Assembly: GCF_902635505.1 (NCBI RefSeq)
Contig: NC_045427.1
Location: 134,773,960-134,837,959 of the forward strand
Reading direction: 5' to 3'
DNA: 64,000 bases
Source of the DNA: Sarcophilus harrisii
Lineage: Eukaryota > Chordata > Mammalia > Dasyuromorphia > Dasyuridae
This document shows positions 1-10,687 of this stretch, one piece after another (the first letter of the stretch is position 1; every line of letters begins with the position of its first letter). Under the pieces are notes generated by a model. It ran no database searches. It had not been told where the DNA came from and saw only the letters and a list, made by a program, of their open reading frames with translations. The translations under genes were made by a program, and so were the position numbers.

Positions 1-44
1 GTCCATCAATCAATAAATATTTGTTATTCTTCTTCTTCATTCTT

Positions 45-279
45 CTCCAACTCTTCACTGACCTTGAGGACCGTGAAACACCAATGTTGTCCATGACATT
101 TTCTTGGCAAAAGTTCTGAGTGGTTTGCCATTTCCTTCTTCGGTGGATTAAGGTAAACAGAGATTAAATGAGCTGCCCAGGGTCACACAGCTAGTAAGTG
201 TCCGAGGCTGAATCTGAACTCAGGTTTTTTCTAATTCCAGGGCCAGCTCTCTACCCACTGAGGCACCTAGCTGCCTCCA
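45..279 (-). repeat. Marsupial tRNA-derived SINE
   Basis: Read on the minus strand, a tRNA-like head (complement ends CACCTAGCTGCC near 279) is followed by the body (complement GGGTCACACAGCTAG) and a tail. The layout matches the common marsupial SINE seen in full at 22.9 kb. The tail is diverged, so this copy is old. Confidence 0.85.
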
Positions 280-1274
280 ATTATATTCCCCCATACCTCT
301 GCAGTATGTGCCCATGATGGCTTGTGTGTGTGGTGGCCATGGCAGACCTAAGAATGTAGGTAACAGGGACTGAGATGACTGGGATGGGGTGCATATGTAT
401 GTTCACGTGTGTGCTGCTGAATAAAAATGTCTTTGTCCATTGGGCATGATGTGTGGGTGAGAGGACAGAATCCTTGCTGTTCATTACATGTGGAATCTGG
501 AATATTTCTGACCACTCTCCTCCCCCCAGAAAGTCAATTATTGGTTTTTACTAAAGTCAAGGGTTCTGATAGCTGGGGACCATCCTGTTTGAGTATACAA
601 TTATTTCCTCCTTCTTCTGGAGCCCTCCAGAATGTGAATACTCTGACCTAAACAAAGACTCTTTACAAAGAAACAGATGGTTTCTCTTTCTTCTAAGTCT
701 AGTCCAGATTCTCCATACAACTCCCCTTTGCTTCTGCCTCACAGACACAAGGCTAAGCTTTCTCCTTTAAGAAGATGGGATTACCCCATGTCATCACTGC
801 CAGCCCATCTGCTTGTGCCCAACTCACTCTGCTCTTGCCCACTTGTGTGATAGGGAGTAGTGGGAGGGGGGCTGGGAGTTGGGGCAGCTGGGCGTCCCAC
901 CGTCCCTGGCACAGCCCTGCCCGGCGTACAAAGGGAAGAGTGAGAGCTGCCCCGCCCCCTGGTAATGAGAGGACCAGGATGGGGTAGAAAGGGTAGGCTC
1001 CCTTGTGTCATCCATCCCAGAAAGGACATAATGAGGGTCATCTTAGCGACAGACAAGAGATTCTTAAAGCCCAAGGAAACAGGATTCCTGGATTCTTTTC
1101 TCAACTAGTGGAGAGGAATAATGATGGACCAGAGCAGAGCCCAAACTAAGACTTCAAAGGAAGAAAATGCAAATAAATGCCCTCTTCTGAAGGCATAATC
1201 TGTGATATTAGTATTGAACTTAATTTTTTTCACAAGCTCCACTGTCTATGTCACTCCCGTTGTGATTTCATTGC

Positions 1275-2620
1275 AGGGTTTTTTTTTTTGTTTGTTTGTT
1301 CTTTTTAAATTTAATTTTTTCTAGGTTATATATGTAACATTCATTTTTTAAAACATATTTCCATATGAGTCATTTTGTGAGAAAATCAAAATTAAAGGGA
1401 AAAACCATGAGAAAAAAAAAAGGGTAAAAATAGAATGTGTTGATGCACATTCAGTGTCCATAGTTCTTTTTCTGGTTACAGACAACATTCTCCATCCAAA
1501 GTTTATTGGAATTGCCTTGGATTACTGAACTGCTGAGAACAGTTAAATCTATCATACTTTGATCATCACACACTCTTATTGTTGCTATGTATGATGTTTT
1601 TCTGGTTCTGCTTGCTTCACTTAGCATCAGTACATGTAAATCTTTCTAGGCTTTTCTAAAATCAGCCTGTTCATTTTTTAATAGAACAATAATATTCCAG
1701 TTCTTTCATATACCATATTTATTTAGATATTTCCCAAACAATGGATATCCACTCATTTTTCAATTCCTTATCCCCAGAAAGAGCTCATTGGAATTTAACT
1801 AAAAAAAGTTATCCTCATAACAAATATGTATAGCAATCCACCAGAACAAATTTCAATCCCAACATTAGCTGTGACCTCCAGAAAAGCATTTTTCATTCTA
1901 CATCTTGAGTTTATCAGTTATCTGTTAGGAGGTTGATAGTCTGCTACATCATCTTTTTTCTGGAATTTTAGTTGATCACTTCATTGATCAAGGTTCTAAA
2001 GTCTTTTAAAGTTTGTTTTCTTCATAATATTATCATTGTACAAATTATTTTATTTCTTGCTCACTTCAATCTGCATCAGTTCATAGAAATTTTTTCAGTT
2101 TCTTCTGAAACAGTTCATTTAGTCACTTCTTATGGCACAATAACATTTCATTGCAGTTATATACCACAATTTGTTTAGCTATTCCCAGTAGGAGGGCGCC
2201 CTGGTTTAGGGTTATTTTTGATATATAGGGTTTTTTTTTCTTTTTCTTTAATCTCTTTGGGATATGTCTGGTATGGCATATCAACATCAAAAGGTATGCA
2301 CCTTTTAGTAACTTTGGATACAGAGTTCTAAAATACTTTTTTTTTTTTTTTTTTTTTTTGCTGCTGAGACAATTGGGGTTAAGTGACTTGCCCAGGGTCA
2401 CACAGCTAGAAATATTAACTATCTAAGGTCATATTTGAACTCAGGTCCTTCTGACTACAGGGCTGGTGCTCTATCCACTGCACTACCTAGGTGCCCCTCA
2501 AAATAACTTTCCAGAATATCTGGACCAATCACAGCTCCACTAACAGTGAACAAGTGTGCCTATTTTCCTGAAAACCCTTCCTCCCAACATTTGTGTTGAA
2601 TTAACAATCTTCTTTTTTTC
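1275..2620 (-). repeat. L1 3'-end fragments (antisense), two in series
   Basis: Starts with a T-rich stretch (the A tail of a minus-strand element). It then carries the marsupial L1 3'-region words TCTGCTTGCTTCACTTAGCATCAG and, further on, ACCACAATTTGTTTAGC. The 5' part of the same theme recurs from about 1960, so two fragments lie end to end. A SINE interrupts the second one at 2340-2499. The family assignment rests on remembered marsupial L1 3' UTR words. Confidence 0.7.
2340..2499 (-). repeat. SINE inserted in L1, with short target duplication
   Basis: T-run at the left (A tail of a minus-strand element), then AATTGGGGTTAAGTGACTTG and the tRNA-like head ending ACTACCTAGGTGCCCC. Flanks AAAATACTTT (2330-2339) and AAAATAACTTT (2500-2510) look like a target-site duplication. 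This is the short body type without the opossum-style extension. Confidence 0.85.
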
Positions 2621-2629
2621 ATTTAACAT

Positions 2630-4110
2630 TTGATTTTCACAGCCATTTTCTGAGATAGAGAAGGAAAATGTTATTATTCATAGTTTAAAAAGATAGGAAA
2701 TCACCTCAGAGATGTGATATGACTTGTCAGGTTTAAACAGCTGGTAAGTGGCATAGCCAATACTATAACTCAAGCATCTTGATTCTTTAGCATTCTTCCC
2801 AGTGTATTATCTGTATGCTTCCCTTGACTTCTTCCACCCAAACCAAAATGGGTATCTTGGTTCTATTCATCCCAGAGAAAACATAAAAGACATGAATGTA
2901 AAGATAGGCAAAAGATTCAAATCTAGAGAGAGAACTGAACCCATTTTGTGTAATGGTTCCCTATGGAAATCTAGTGAAGCCTGTGGACCCTTTCTCAGAA
3001 TAGTGTTTTTAGATGCATAAAATAAAAAAATTTAGAATTACAAAGGAAACCAAAGGTTAACAAAAATAAAGATGTAATATTTTTCTCATCAAAGTTGAAA
3101 ACCCCTGAATTCTATCCAAGCACTCTTTGGGGATCTATGCACACCTTTATGTAAAGGAATGGGACTCCTTCATATAATTAGATTTGAAATAATAGACTAT
3201 CAAAACTATTACAGAAATAAGGTTTGAGATTTACTTGTTCCCTTTCATCACCATCTCAAGCCATCAAATATTCATTCATTGAGGGAGTATTTGTGAGCAC
3301 CCATCAGATACAGGGCAGTATGTAGCTCGATGAATAATTCAAAGATTACTCCACACTCTAGGAACTCATGGTTTAATGGTCATGGTCTAGCTAGCCAAGA
3401 TTAACACAAAGATAACTGAAAATATGAAGCATTGATTGATGCCAAGGTCAATGTTATTTGAGTGCTAGGAGTTCATTCCTATGGTTTCAAATTGACTGGG
3501 AAAGTTTTGCGGGGAAGGGGAGTTTTTACCCATGTCTTGAAGGATGGATCAGATTCAAGACATAATGAAGAGGACAAAGATGACTGAAGAATAGACTTCA
3601 CAGTAGAAGGTAATGGGGGACAAGGCTGGAAAGGTAGACTGGGGTAAGATTATATAGAAATATGAATGTTAAAAATATTATGGAATTCTTTTTATCAGTC
3701 TTCTAGACACCTCCAAGCCCATTAACATGGTTGTTCTCTGAGAAAGAGGAAAAAATAGTCTTTCCATCTATTTTCTCCACTAGCCAAAGGAAAAAATTTC
3801 AATTTCTCTTCTCTCCACAACTGCCCCCAAAAAGGTAATGGATTTGAGAGTTTGTGATAGCTCCAGTTCATCTGGAACCTTGCCAAGAAGGAAGTAGGAT
3901 CATGGACTAAGAGGAGAAAGGCATCTTGTAGTTTATGTAGTCCAACCTTTTGCCTTGTATAGATGAAGAAACTAAAGCCCAGAAAGACTGAGTGAATTAT
4001 CTGCCAATGGTCCCACAGATAGTAAATGCAGAGCCAGGATTCCTTAGCAAGGAGAATAATGACCCGGATGAGGCAGACTTGCCCAGAGTCTTCCAGCAAT
4101 GTGAAGGATT
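2630..4110. repeat. Scattered MIR-like and other old SINE fragments
   Basis: MIR-type words are visible at 2640-2810 (ACAGCTGGTAAGTGGCA), at 3255-3420 (a decayed 'TTGAGCACC... ATACAGGGCA' repeat head) and at 3905-4110 (GATGAAGAAACTAAAGCCCAG, then GCAGAGCCAGGATTC). Between them, 3430-3900 is unrecognised. All are too diverged to name the subfamily. Confidence 0.55.
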
Positions 4111-4194
4111 CAGGACAATAAATTCACAGTCTAATAATTTATGCTACAAACTCCCTCCACCCCCATCTGACTAGCTCTCCTGAGAACAAGCTTC

Positions 4195-4460
4195 TACACA
4201 ATTGCAAAGCTCAGGACACTCCCTGGGTCAGGGCCCTCCGGCCTCTAGAGATGCCCACAAGGTCCCCGAGATGCCTTTGGTTCTCCTTGGCTTTCCAGTT
4301 GGCCCAGTGCCCCACCTGGCTCCAGCCCAGTGCCCGTGAGTCAGCTGATCAATTCCAATGTTACCAGGACAACTAGGGGAAGAGGCCCTCGGGAGCTGGC
4401 AAGGGTGGGCACTGCAGGCAGGCAGGCTCCCAGCCTCTGGCACCTGGACATGGCTGAAGC
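4195..4460. promoter_or_regulatory. Candidate upstream regulatory block (unique, GC-rich)
   Basis: A GC-rich, repeat-free island about 3.2 kb upstream of the SFTPC start. It contains GTGAGTCAGCTGATCAATT (4335-4353), which joins an AP-1/MARE-like TGAGTCAGC to CAGCTG and TGATCAAT-type words. The open frames through it have no recognisable protein content. A lung enhancer is one possibility, unproven without cross-species conservation. Confidence 0.25.
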
Positions 4461-5144
4461 AGTATTATTGGGAGAGCAGGGAGTATGGGGCTAAGATTTC
4501 TCTTTTCTTCCTCCGTCTTTCCTCCCCTCTATCTCCTCTTTCTCCTGCCCCCAACTTTCTCCTGGGACATTTTTCCAATTAGAGACTTGGGCAAATATTT
4601 AAAGGGGCACATGGAGGATTGGGGGTAAGGAGCAAACAATTGCTTCCTCTCCTTCGAAGCCCTACTGAAACCTCTTAGGCCCTTTCAGGAGCCAGGAATT
4701 CAATTAGTTGCACAACCTCTAGAATCTGAGTGTACTTCAGCTAGGGGTCATAGGTGAGGTAGACATGTGCATGCAAAACTAAGGGAACAGAGTGTCAATT
4801 TTTAAATCTAAAGAGAATTTTAAAAGTAGTTGGATTAGGGAAGATAAAAGGTAGCAATTGAGGTAAAAGCCTGGAATTTGGAAAACTGCATGGCTGGGTC
4901 ACAGTTAAAGATGTCAGAAAAAAAAAAAGGTGAAGTGTGATGAGGGAGTTGAGAGAAGCAAGTTTAGGATTGGGAGAAACATGCAGAAAATCTAGGGAGA
5001 GAATGGAAATTCAGTGAAAAGAGACTGGGAAAGGAAGGCTGGATGGTGATTTTATGTTTGGAAGACAGGAACATAGCAGTCAATCAACTTCCTGTGCTAA
5101 GGATTCCTGTGGGGTATATGGAAACATAAAAATAGTTGCACACA

Positions 5145-5645
5145 TTAATTTTAAGGTTTGCAAAATACTTCTGTGCTTCACAATAACCCCATGAGGCAGT
5201 TGCTGTTATGAACCTCATTTCACGAATGAGGAAACTGACACTCAAGACGAGTAATTTGCTCGGGCTAACAGCTGGTAATCAGGATTGGAATCTCAGGCTT
5301 TCTGACTCTCTTGATTACACCATAAACCCATGTCAGAGTCTAAAACAGCCCACCCAGAAAATGAGGAGACAGAGGGCCCAGAGGTTAATGTAGAGCCCTC
5401 CCTACGTGACTCCTGGCCATCCTTCAAGGCTCAAGTCAAGGCCCTATCACCTTCAGGATGGCCTCCCTAATTACTATCCCTGCTGATCTCATCCTCCTCT
5501 CAACTCCTTTACCACTTACTTACTGGAACCTACATTGGTGCTATTACATGTTGAGAGCTGTGTGTGTGTCTTCCCAGCCGGGCTCTTTGAGGACAGAGAT
5601 TCTGTCTTCTTCCTCCTTCATGCTCTCTTCAGCATGTAGCCGAAG
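5145..5645 (+). repeat. MIR-like fragment followed by L2 3' end
   Basis: 5145-5330 has MIR-type words (AATGAGGAAACTGACACTCAAG). 5395-5645 resembles a LINE L2 3' end: GACTCCTGGCCATCCTTCAAGGCTCAAGT-type text, then GGCTCTTTGAGGACAGAG. Both are ancient and diverged. Confidence 0.6.
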
Positions 5646-5784
5646 AGAACAGAGATGTGGCAAATTCTGCCCTTTTAATATGACTCATGAGATAGGAGCG
5701 GAGTAGAAAGCCTGAGGTGGTGGAAGCAGAGGTGGATTTAAAGTCAGATGTCATGATTTTGAGTTTCTGCTCTGATATTTAGTT

Positions 5785-6024
5785 GTGAAGTGGTGCAGTG
5801 GAGAGAGCACTGGGCATGGAGTCAGAGAGATCTTAGTTCAAATCCTGCCTCAGACATCTACAAGCTGTGTGATCCTAGGCAAGTCACTTAGCTGCTGTCT
5901 GCCTCAGCTTCATCCTCTGAAAAATGGGGATAAAAATGGCTCACTTCTCAGGATAGATAAAATGAAATAATGTTTATATAAGATACTTTGCTAATCTTAA
6001 GGTGTTATATAAATGCTAGCTCCT
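5785..6024 (+). repeat. SINE with tail feeding a trinucleotide array
   Basis: tRNA-like head (GTGGTGCAGTGGAGAGAGCA), AGTTCAAATCCTGCCTCAGACA box, TGTGATCCTAGGCAAGTCAC, then a 3' part ending in TTATATAAATGCTAGCTCC. In this family the 3' end normally runs into (TTA)n; here it runs into the long array that follows. Confidence 0.85.
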
Positions 6025-6578
6025 GGTACTGATGTTGCTGGTCCTACAACTATTTGTACTGATATTTTTACCACCGCCACCACTACTATTATTAGTAATA
6101 TTATTTCTGCTGTTATTACTATCACCACTACTGCTACTTCTACTATTGCTATTGCTACTACTGCTACTTCTATTGTTGCTACTTCTACTGCTTCTACTTC
6201 TTCTACTACCACCACTGCTATTATTGCTACTATTACTACTTCTATTGTTGCTACTTCTGCTGTTGTTGCTACTTATACCACCTACTGCTATTGCTTCTAT
6301 TACTACTTCTGCTACTGTTTCTTCCACTATTACTATTATTGCTACTATTACTATTTCTGTTGTTGCTACTTCTACTATTGCTGCTGCTTCTACCACACTA
6401 CTGCTGTTGCTTCTACTACTACTTCTACTGCTGTTGCTACTACTGCTGCTACTACTATTTCTATTACTTCTGCTCCTATCACAACTACTGCTATTGCTAC
6501 TACTACTACTTCTATATGCTGCTGCTGCTGCTAGTTACTACTTACTACCACTCCAGTTATTGCTACTCCTACTATACA
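6025..6578. repeat. Degenerate trinucleotide array (TAC/TTC/TGC type), about 550 bp
   Basis: Nearly pure triplet-periodic pyrimidine-rich DNA built from ACT, GCT, TTC, ATT and TGT triplets. It gives long open frames in several phases on both strands (poly-Leu, poly-Thr/Ala/Ser, poly-Val/Ile/Glu), none a plausible gene. It begins exactly at the tail of the upstream SINE. Confidence 0.95.
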
Positions 6579-6824
6579 ACACCTTCTTGAGCCTTGATTT
6601 TCTCTTTTGCAGAATGCAGATGATTTTAACTCTACTGCCTAGCTCACAGGGCTTGGAGGAGAGTCCTTTACATAATCTTTCCTTCAAGGTCTCATAGTCT
6701 GGTTGAGGAACATAGAGGAATCCCCTGGCAAATGATAAAAGAAAGTGTATCACTCAGTTCTCTACCCAAAGGGAATTTAAAGTTTTCAAGAGTAAAAAGG
6801 AGTGCTAGGATTCCCAGGCTCATA

Positions 6825-6985
6825 GAATTAGACCTTAGATTGCATCCAATTTAATCACTGTGACCCAGAGAAGGGAAGTCACTGGCTCAAGGTCACACTA
6901 GCTGAGTAGGGAAGGAAGGATTCAAAACCATATCTTGTGACTCCAAATTCAGAGCTTGTTCCATGACACCTGGTTGCCTTCTTTA
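6825..6985 (+). repeat. MIR-like fragment
   Basis: Contains CAAGGTCACACTAGCTGAGTAGG and CCAAATTCAGAGCTTGTTCCATG, i.e. the MIR core-to-tail order with heavy divergence. Confidence 0.6.
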
Positions 6986-7478
6986 CTGTAAGGAACAACT
7001 CAATAGATTGGGGGGAGGGAGAGTAGGAATAGGCATGATGGAGAGAGAGAGAGTCTGACCTATGTGAGGAACTTGGCACTTGGCTGAAATCTTTAGACCC
7101 AAGGATAGCACTCCTGCACCAGTGGTGCTTGTGGGTCCTACTTTCCTTAGGGATTCTGTTTCTAGTGCTGAGCTCCTGCAAGTTTGTGTGATAGAACAGG
7201 AGAAACTGAAAATCCAGCTGTGCTAGGGATCCTGTTGCCCAAGGCTCCCAACACTGGAAGAACAGGGCAATACCCCAAGGGCTGAAAAATAGGTAGTTGC
7301 CAACAGGAAGAGTAGAAACAATCCACACCTATGATGGGTGTTTTAAGGCCAACTTAAGGCCAAGTTTACTCAGCTTGAAGTTGATTCTGGTTTGCTGTGC
7401 CCAGGAGGGTTTTTGAGAAATGAGAGCCCTTAGGAACTCAAACTGAATTATCAGAGGCTTTAATTCTGAAGAGTCAGG

Positions 7479-7566
7479 AACAAACAGGCTTCAAAGCTAA
7501 GGGCTTGGCTTGGGTTCTGAAATGCAAGGGCATTTCCTGACCCCCATTGTCTAATGTAATATATAA
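7479..7566 (+). promoter_or_regulatory. SFTPC promoter
   Basis: TATATAAGG at 7560-7568 lies about 54 bases before the start codon, giving a likely start of transcription near 7590 and a 5' leader of about 30 bases. Upstream are a forkhead-type site, AACAAACAGG (7479-7488, complement CCTGTTTGTT), an NF1 half-site TTGGC (7505-7509) and a CAAG core (7525-7528) of the kind NKX2-1 binds. Forkhead, NF1 and NKX2-1 control of SP-C promoters is established in mammals; that these exact sites are used is inference. Confidence 0.65.
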
Positions 7567-7619
7567 GGTCCCTGGACCAGGAGGCTGGGGGTTTGAGGAA
7601 GGGAAGAGGCTGAAGTAAC

Positions 7620-7670
7620 ATGGATGTAGGCACCAAAGAGATCTTGATGGAGAATGCAATGCCACCACCG
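7620..7670 (+). CDS. SFTPC: SFTPC exon 1, coding part
   Basis: Encodes 17 residues beginning [12 protein letters not shown] and ending PPP, followed by GTAAGA. Human has 14 here, so three residues (NAM region) are extra just before the PPDY sorting motif, which spans the exon 1-2 junction. A second in-frame ATG lies at codon 14. Confidence 0.95.
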
Positions 7671-8110
7671 GTAAGAGGAAGCTTGGGGAGGGTGAGAAAG
7701 GCCAGGAAGCTATAGTACAATGGGACTATGGGCTTTCCACCAACACTCATAAATCCATACCCTGGGGTAGGGCATTTCATGTGCATTTATTACCCTTAGA
7801 AGCTTGGTACACATGTTGACCTGGAGCAACCAAAGGTGGGAATATAGGAATGATAGTCAAGTCCTGTGTCTTCCTTGAAGCCCCTCCCTGATTACTATCT
7901 CTTGTGGATTTCTCCTTCCCTTCAACTCCTTTATTAATTCCTAACTGGGACAATCATTGGTACCATTGCATGTTGAAAGTTATCTTTGTCTGTCTGTCTG
8001 CCGGCCTGTCTCTCTGTCTCTCTCTGTCTTTGTCTCTGTCTCCCTGACTCTGTCTCTCTCTGTCTCTTTCTCTGTCTTTTTCTGTCTCTGTCTCTCTCTC
8101 TCTCTCTGTC

Positions 8111-8164
<54 letters not shown>

Positions 8165-10246
8165 TGTGTGTATTTTCAGCTGGATTCCTTGACAACATGG
8201 ATTCTGCTTTCTACCTCCTTTTGTTCTTTTCAGGACCTAGCAGTACAGTGAATAGCAGGAATGTGATAAAATCTTGATGACTTGTTGCTCAATACCCAGG
8301 AGAAGTCTTTAGGAATCTGTTTATATAGTGTAAAAGAATGGGTGACATCAGAGATAGGAATGGGATGGCAAAAAAAAATTATAATAATAAATAAAAAATA
8401 AAGGATAGAAAAGGAAAGGAAAGAAAAAAGAGAGACATTAAGAGATCTTTTGTAAAAATGAAGAATAAAGAATGGAAAGGAAATCAGAAAGAAGCACAGA
8501 TAAGCAGGACAGCTTTAAAACATACTTTAAAAGAAAGCAAGTTGTTGATAACAGCTATTTGTGGTTTCATTGGCAATCTTGAATTTTTGTTCCATTGTAT
8601 ATATGGAAATGCTTATTTTTATTTGATATTTTAAAGTTCAGAATAAAAGTAATTTTTTTAAAGAAAAAAAAAAAGAATGGATATCTTTGCTGACAAAGGA
8701 ATCAAGTGGCAGTAGGGGTAGGGTAGGGAGTCATCTAGTCATGTACTTTGGCTTTGACCATAATTTCCCTGGGCCCTCTCCCCATAACAGGACTACTCGG
8801 CTGCCTCTCAAGGCCGACTTAGAATACCCTGCTGCCCTCTGAACATCAAGCGGCTGCTCATCATCGTGGTGGTTGTGGTTTTGGTAGTGGTCGTGGTGCT
8901 GGGAGCTCTGCTCATGGGATTACATATGAGTCAAAAGCACACAGAGATGGTGAGGAGGTGCCGGAGAGATGGGCAGCTTGGGAGTGGGCTGGTAGGATGG
9001 GCAGAAAACACTGAAATTTGATTTGGGATGATGTGGGGTGGTCCCTGTGAGCAGAAGATCATGGGGCTATTGAGAAGATTGAGCATAGAAGGCATGGGGT
9101 AATAGATGCAAAGCAGGAGCAGAAAGAATAGGCATAATAGACCTAACTTTTGCCCTTAGTAAAGACAGTTTGATCTGATTAAAAAGTAACAGAATTGGCA
9201 CCTTCACACTCTCGACACATAAGCCCAAATGCTCTACTCAGTTCATTCTGGCTGGGTAGCATGAATGGGGTGGGCACTGCTCATACACCAGCCAGAGGCT
9301 ACACTTGGGACAAGTACTTGGGATTGAATAGCGACCCTGAAAGGATAAGAAAGGAAAGCCCACATGAAATGAGAAGTAGACATGGCAGAACTAACAGTCC
9401 AATTCTCTAGATCCTGGAGATGAGCATCGGGGGGCCAGATGTCCAGCAGCGCCTGGCCCTCAGCAGGCATGAGGGAACCATCTCTACCTTCTCCATTGGG
9501 TCTTCTGGCACTGTGGTGTATGATTACTATCGGGTATGCAAAAGATGATCTAGGGCGGGTTTAGGTGGGGGGTAAGGGTGGGGCAAGTCAATCACCAGAT
9601 TGGCTGGAAGGTGGGGTTCACTATCTCTCAGATATGTTCCGGATTTAGTTTAGGTGCAAACATGCCTGAACACCAGCCTCCACCTTTGTTCCTTCCTCCA
9701 TACTTCATTCTGTAATGGTCACCTGATCCTTCCTGAGCTTTTAGCTCCCAAAAGACCAGCAGGCTCCAGTGCTGATCCTCACAGTCCACTAGATGGAGAC
9801 TGATACACTGAACCTCAAAGTATCTGGATCTAGGGCTTGTTGAGAGTGAAGTTGTAGGAGAGGAAGAAATTTTCTTCAGTCCAATTTTTTTCTTTTCATA
9901 CTCAGCTTTTGATTGCGTATAAGCCTGCCCTGGGTGCCACCTGTTACATCACTCAAATGACTCCAGAGGATATCCCTAGCCTAGATGTCATCACTCGAAA
10001 ATTTCAGAGTCACCTGGTGAGTGGTGCTCCCCATTTCCATTGCACACTCTTAAGTATTTTTAGCTGATGTCAATCATATTCCACCCTTGGGGGAATGTCT
10101 TTTTTTAGGCTAAACCTTCTTTGCCCACTGCTAACCTGAATCAGGAGGAGGATACCCTTGCCAGCTCAGAGTCCCAGGTGGACCCAGCTTTCTTGGGCAC
10201 TACTATGAAAGTCCTTTGTGGCAAAGTTCCTCTACACTACATTTAG
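7620..10246 (+). CDS. SFTPC: Pulmonary surfactant protein C precursor (proSP-C), five coding exons
   Basis: Spliced exons 7620-7670, 8791-8949, 9411-9533, 9906-10016 and 10109-10246 join to 193 codons, all phase 0. Human is 197 or 191 by splice form. It is a type II membrane precursor of alveolar type II cells; its mature peptide stabilises the surfactant film. Residues 1-26 are a cytosolic tail with the PPDY motif (16-19) used for NEDD4-family sorting. Residues 27-61 are the mature peptide, with IPCCP (both palmitoylated cysteines), KR, then a Val-rich membrane helix. A linker and the BRICHOS domain (about 90-193) end in VPLHYI. The start ATG has A at -3 and G at +4. The BRICHOS pair matching human C121-C189 is kept, but C120 and C148 equivalents are absent. 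No frame breaks; it looks functional. Confidence 0.97.
7671..8790. other. SFTPC intron 1: L2 tail, microsatellite, LINE-like tail
   Basis: 7860-7985 resembles an L2 3' end and runs into the TCTG/TG microsatellite. 8280-8700 is A-rich, with a LINE-like 3' tail (TGGAAATGCTTATTTTTATTTG, then AATAAAAGT) around 8590-8660. I see no coding sequence. Confidence 0.6.
7986..8172 (+). repeat. (TCTG)n/(TC)n/(TG)n compound microsatellite
   Basis: About 190 bp of tetranucleotide TCTG and dinucleotide TC ending in a 24-base pure TG run. Probably length-variable. Confidence 0.97.
8791..8949 (+). CDS. SFTPC: SFTPC exon 2: mature SP-C peptide
   Basis: 53 codons, acceptor CCATAACAG, donor GTGAGG. Holds the whole 35-residue mature peptide, from [12 protein letters not shown] through the Val/Ile/Leu helix to GALLMGL, then HMSQKHTEM. 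Compared with human, changes in the peptide are conservative. Confidence 0.97.
9411..9533 (+). CDS. SFTPC: SFTPC exon 3: linker and start of BRICHOS
   Basis: 41 codons beginning [18 protein letters not shown] and containing [16 protein letters not shown]. The latter is the first conserved strand of BRICHOS. Donor GTATGC. Confidence 0.96.
9906..10016 (+). CDS. SFTPC: SFTPC exon 4: BRICHOS core
   Basis: 37 codons from [15 protein letters not shown] to RKFQSHL. Only one cysteine is present where human has the pair C120-C121. The human segment holding C148, at the exon 4 end, is shortened to FQSHL. Confidence 0.95.
10109..10246 (+). CDS. SFTPC: SFTPC exon 5: BRICHOS end and stop
   Basis: 45 codons plus [13 protein letters not shown], an acidic linker, [21 protein letters not shown] split as in human. 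The exon continues ten untranslated bases to a donor (GTGAGC) at 10257. The stop is only 10 bases from that junction, too close to trigger nonsense-mediated decay. Confidence 0.96.
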   Translation, partial: AKPSLPTANLNQEEDTLASSESQVDPAFLGTTMKVLCGKVPLHYI

Positions 10247-10499
10247 GGACTATCTGGTGAGCAAGGGGATAGAGGCAGGATTCTTGGAGGGTACTGCTAA
10301 ATCAAATCAAGGGAATTGTGGAAAACATGACATTATGTCTGTGTCTGCCAAAGGGCACTGAACTCAGATGAACCATATTGGGTAGAAGTGGAGGGGGTGG
10401 AGGAGGTGGATTATACTCAGGAAAGCCCAGAAGTGAGAGTGGGGGTGAGGAGGAGAGCTGAGATTCTCATTTTCTCTCCTTCCTCTGGAAAGGAACCTT

Positions 10500-10625
10500 A
10501 AAAGCCATTAAGTCTAGCTCCCTCATGTTATAAATAAGGAAACTGAGGCACAGAGAGATTAAATAAATTGCTGACAGTAACATAGCAGGTAAAAACCTGG
10601 AATTAGGTCCAAGTCCAGAGCTCTG
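10500..10625 (+). repeat. MIR-like fragment in SFTPC last intron
   Basis: AAGGAAACTGAGGCACAGAGAG followed by CATAGCAGGTAAAAACCTGGAATTAG matches MIR order; diverged. Confidence 0.65.
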
Positions 10626-10687
10626 TATGATGACGGCTGGCTTTCTGGTAACTTTGTCCCATGGTAACTAGGATCTTTGCTTTCTAG

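Larger units (their letters stand above)
1..7559. other. Intergenic region upstream of SFTPC
   Basis: No gene is supported here. The open frames are short and most fall in repeats. The stretch holds the SINE, MIR-like, L2 and L1 fragments listed separately, a GC-rich unique block near 4.2-4.46 kb and a trinucleotide array at 6.0-6.6 kb. The parts at about 280-1270, 4460-5140, 6600-6820 and 6990-7470 look like single-copy DNA with no recognisable content. In human the next genes upstream are LGI3 and REEP4; neither is seen here. Confidence 0.75.

Noticed and set aside
6013-6697. Long frames of poly-Leu, poly-Thr/Ala or poly-Val in several phases
   Set aside because: They are products of the triplet-periodic array, appear on both strands, and have no normal protein composition.
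7130-7330. Possible exon before SFTPC
   Set aside because: The 149-residue minus-strand frame overlaps a MIR-like fragment and has no recognised homologue; SFTPC exon 1 is fixed by the [11 protein letters not shown] start.
7957-8277. Cys/Ser/Leu-rich frame in SFTPC intron 1
   Set aside because: Caused by the TCTG/TC/TG microsatellite.
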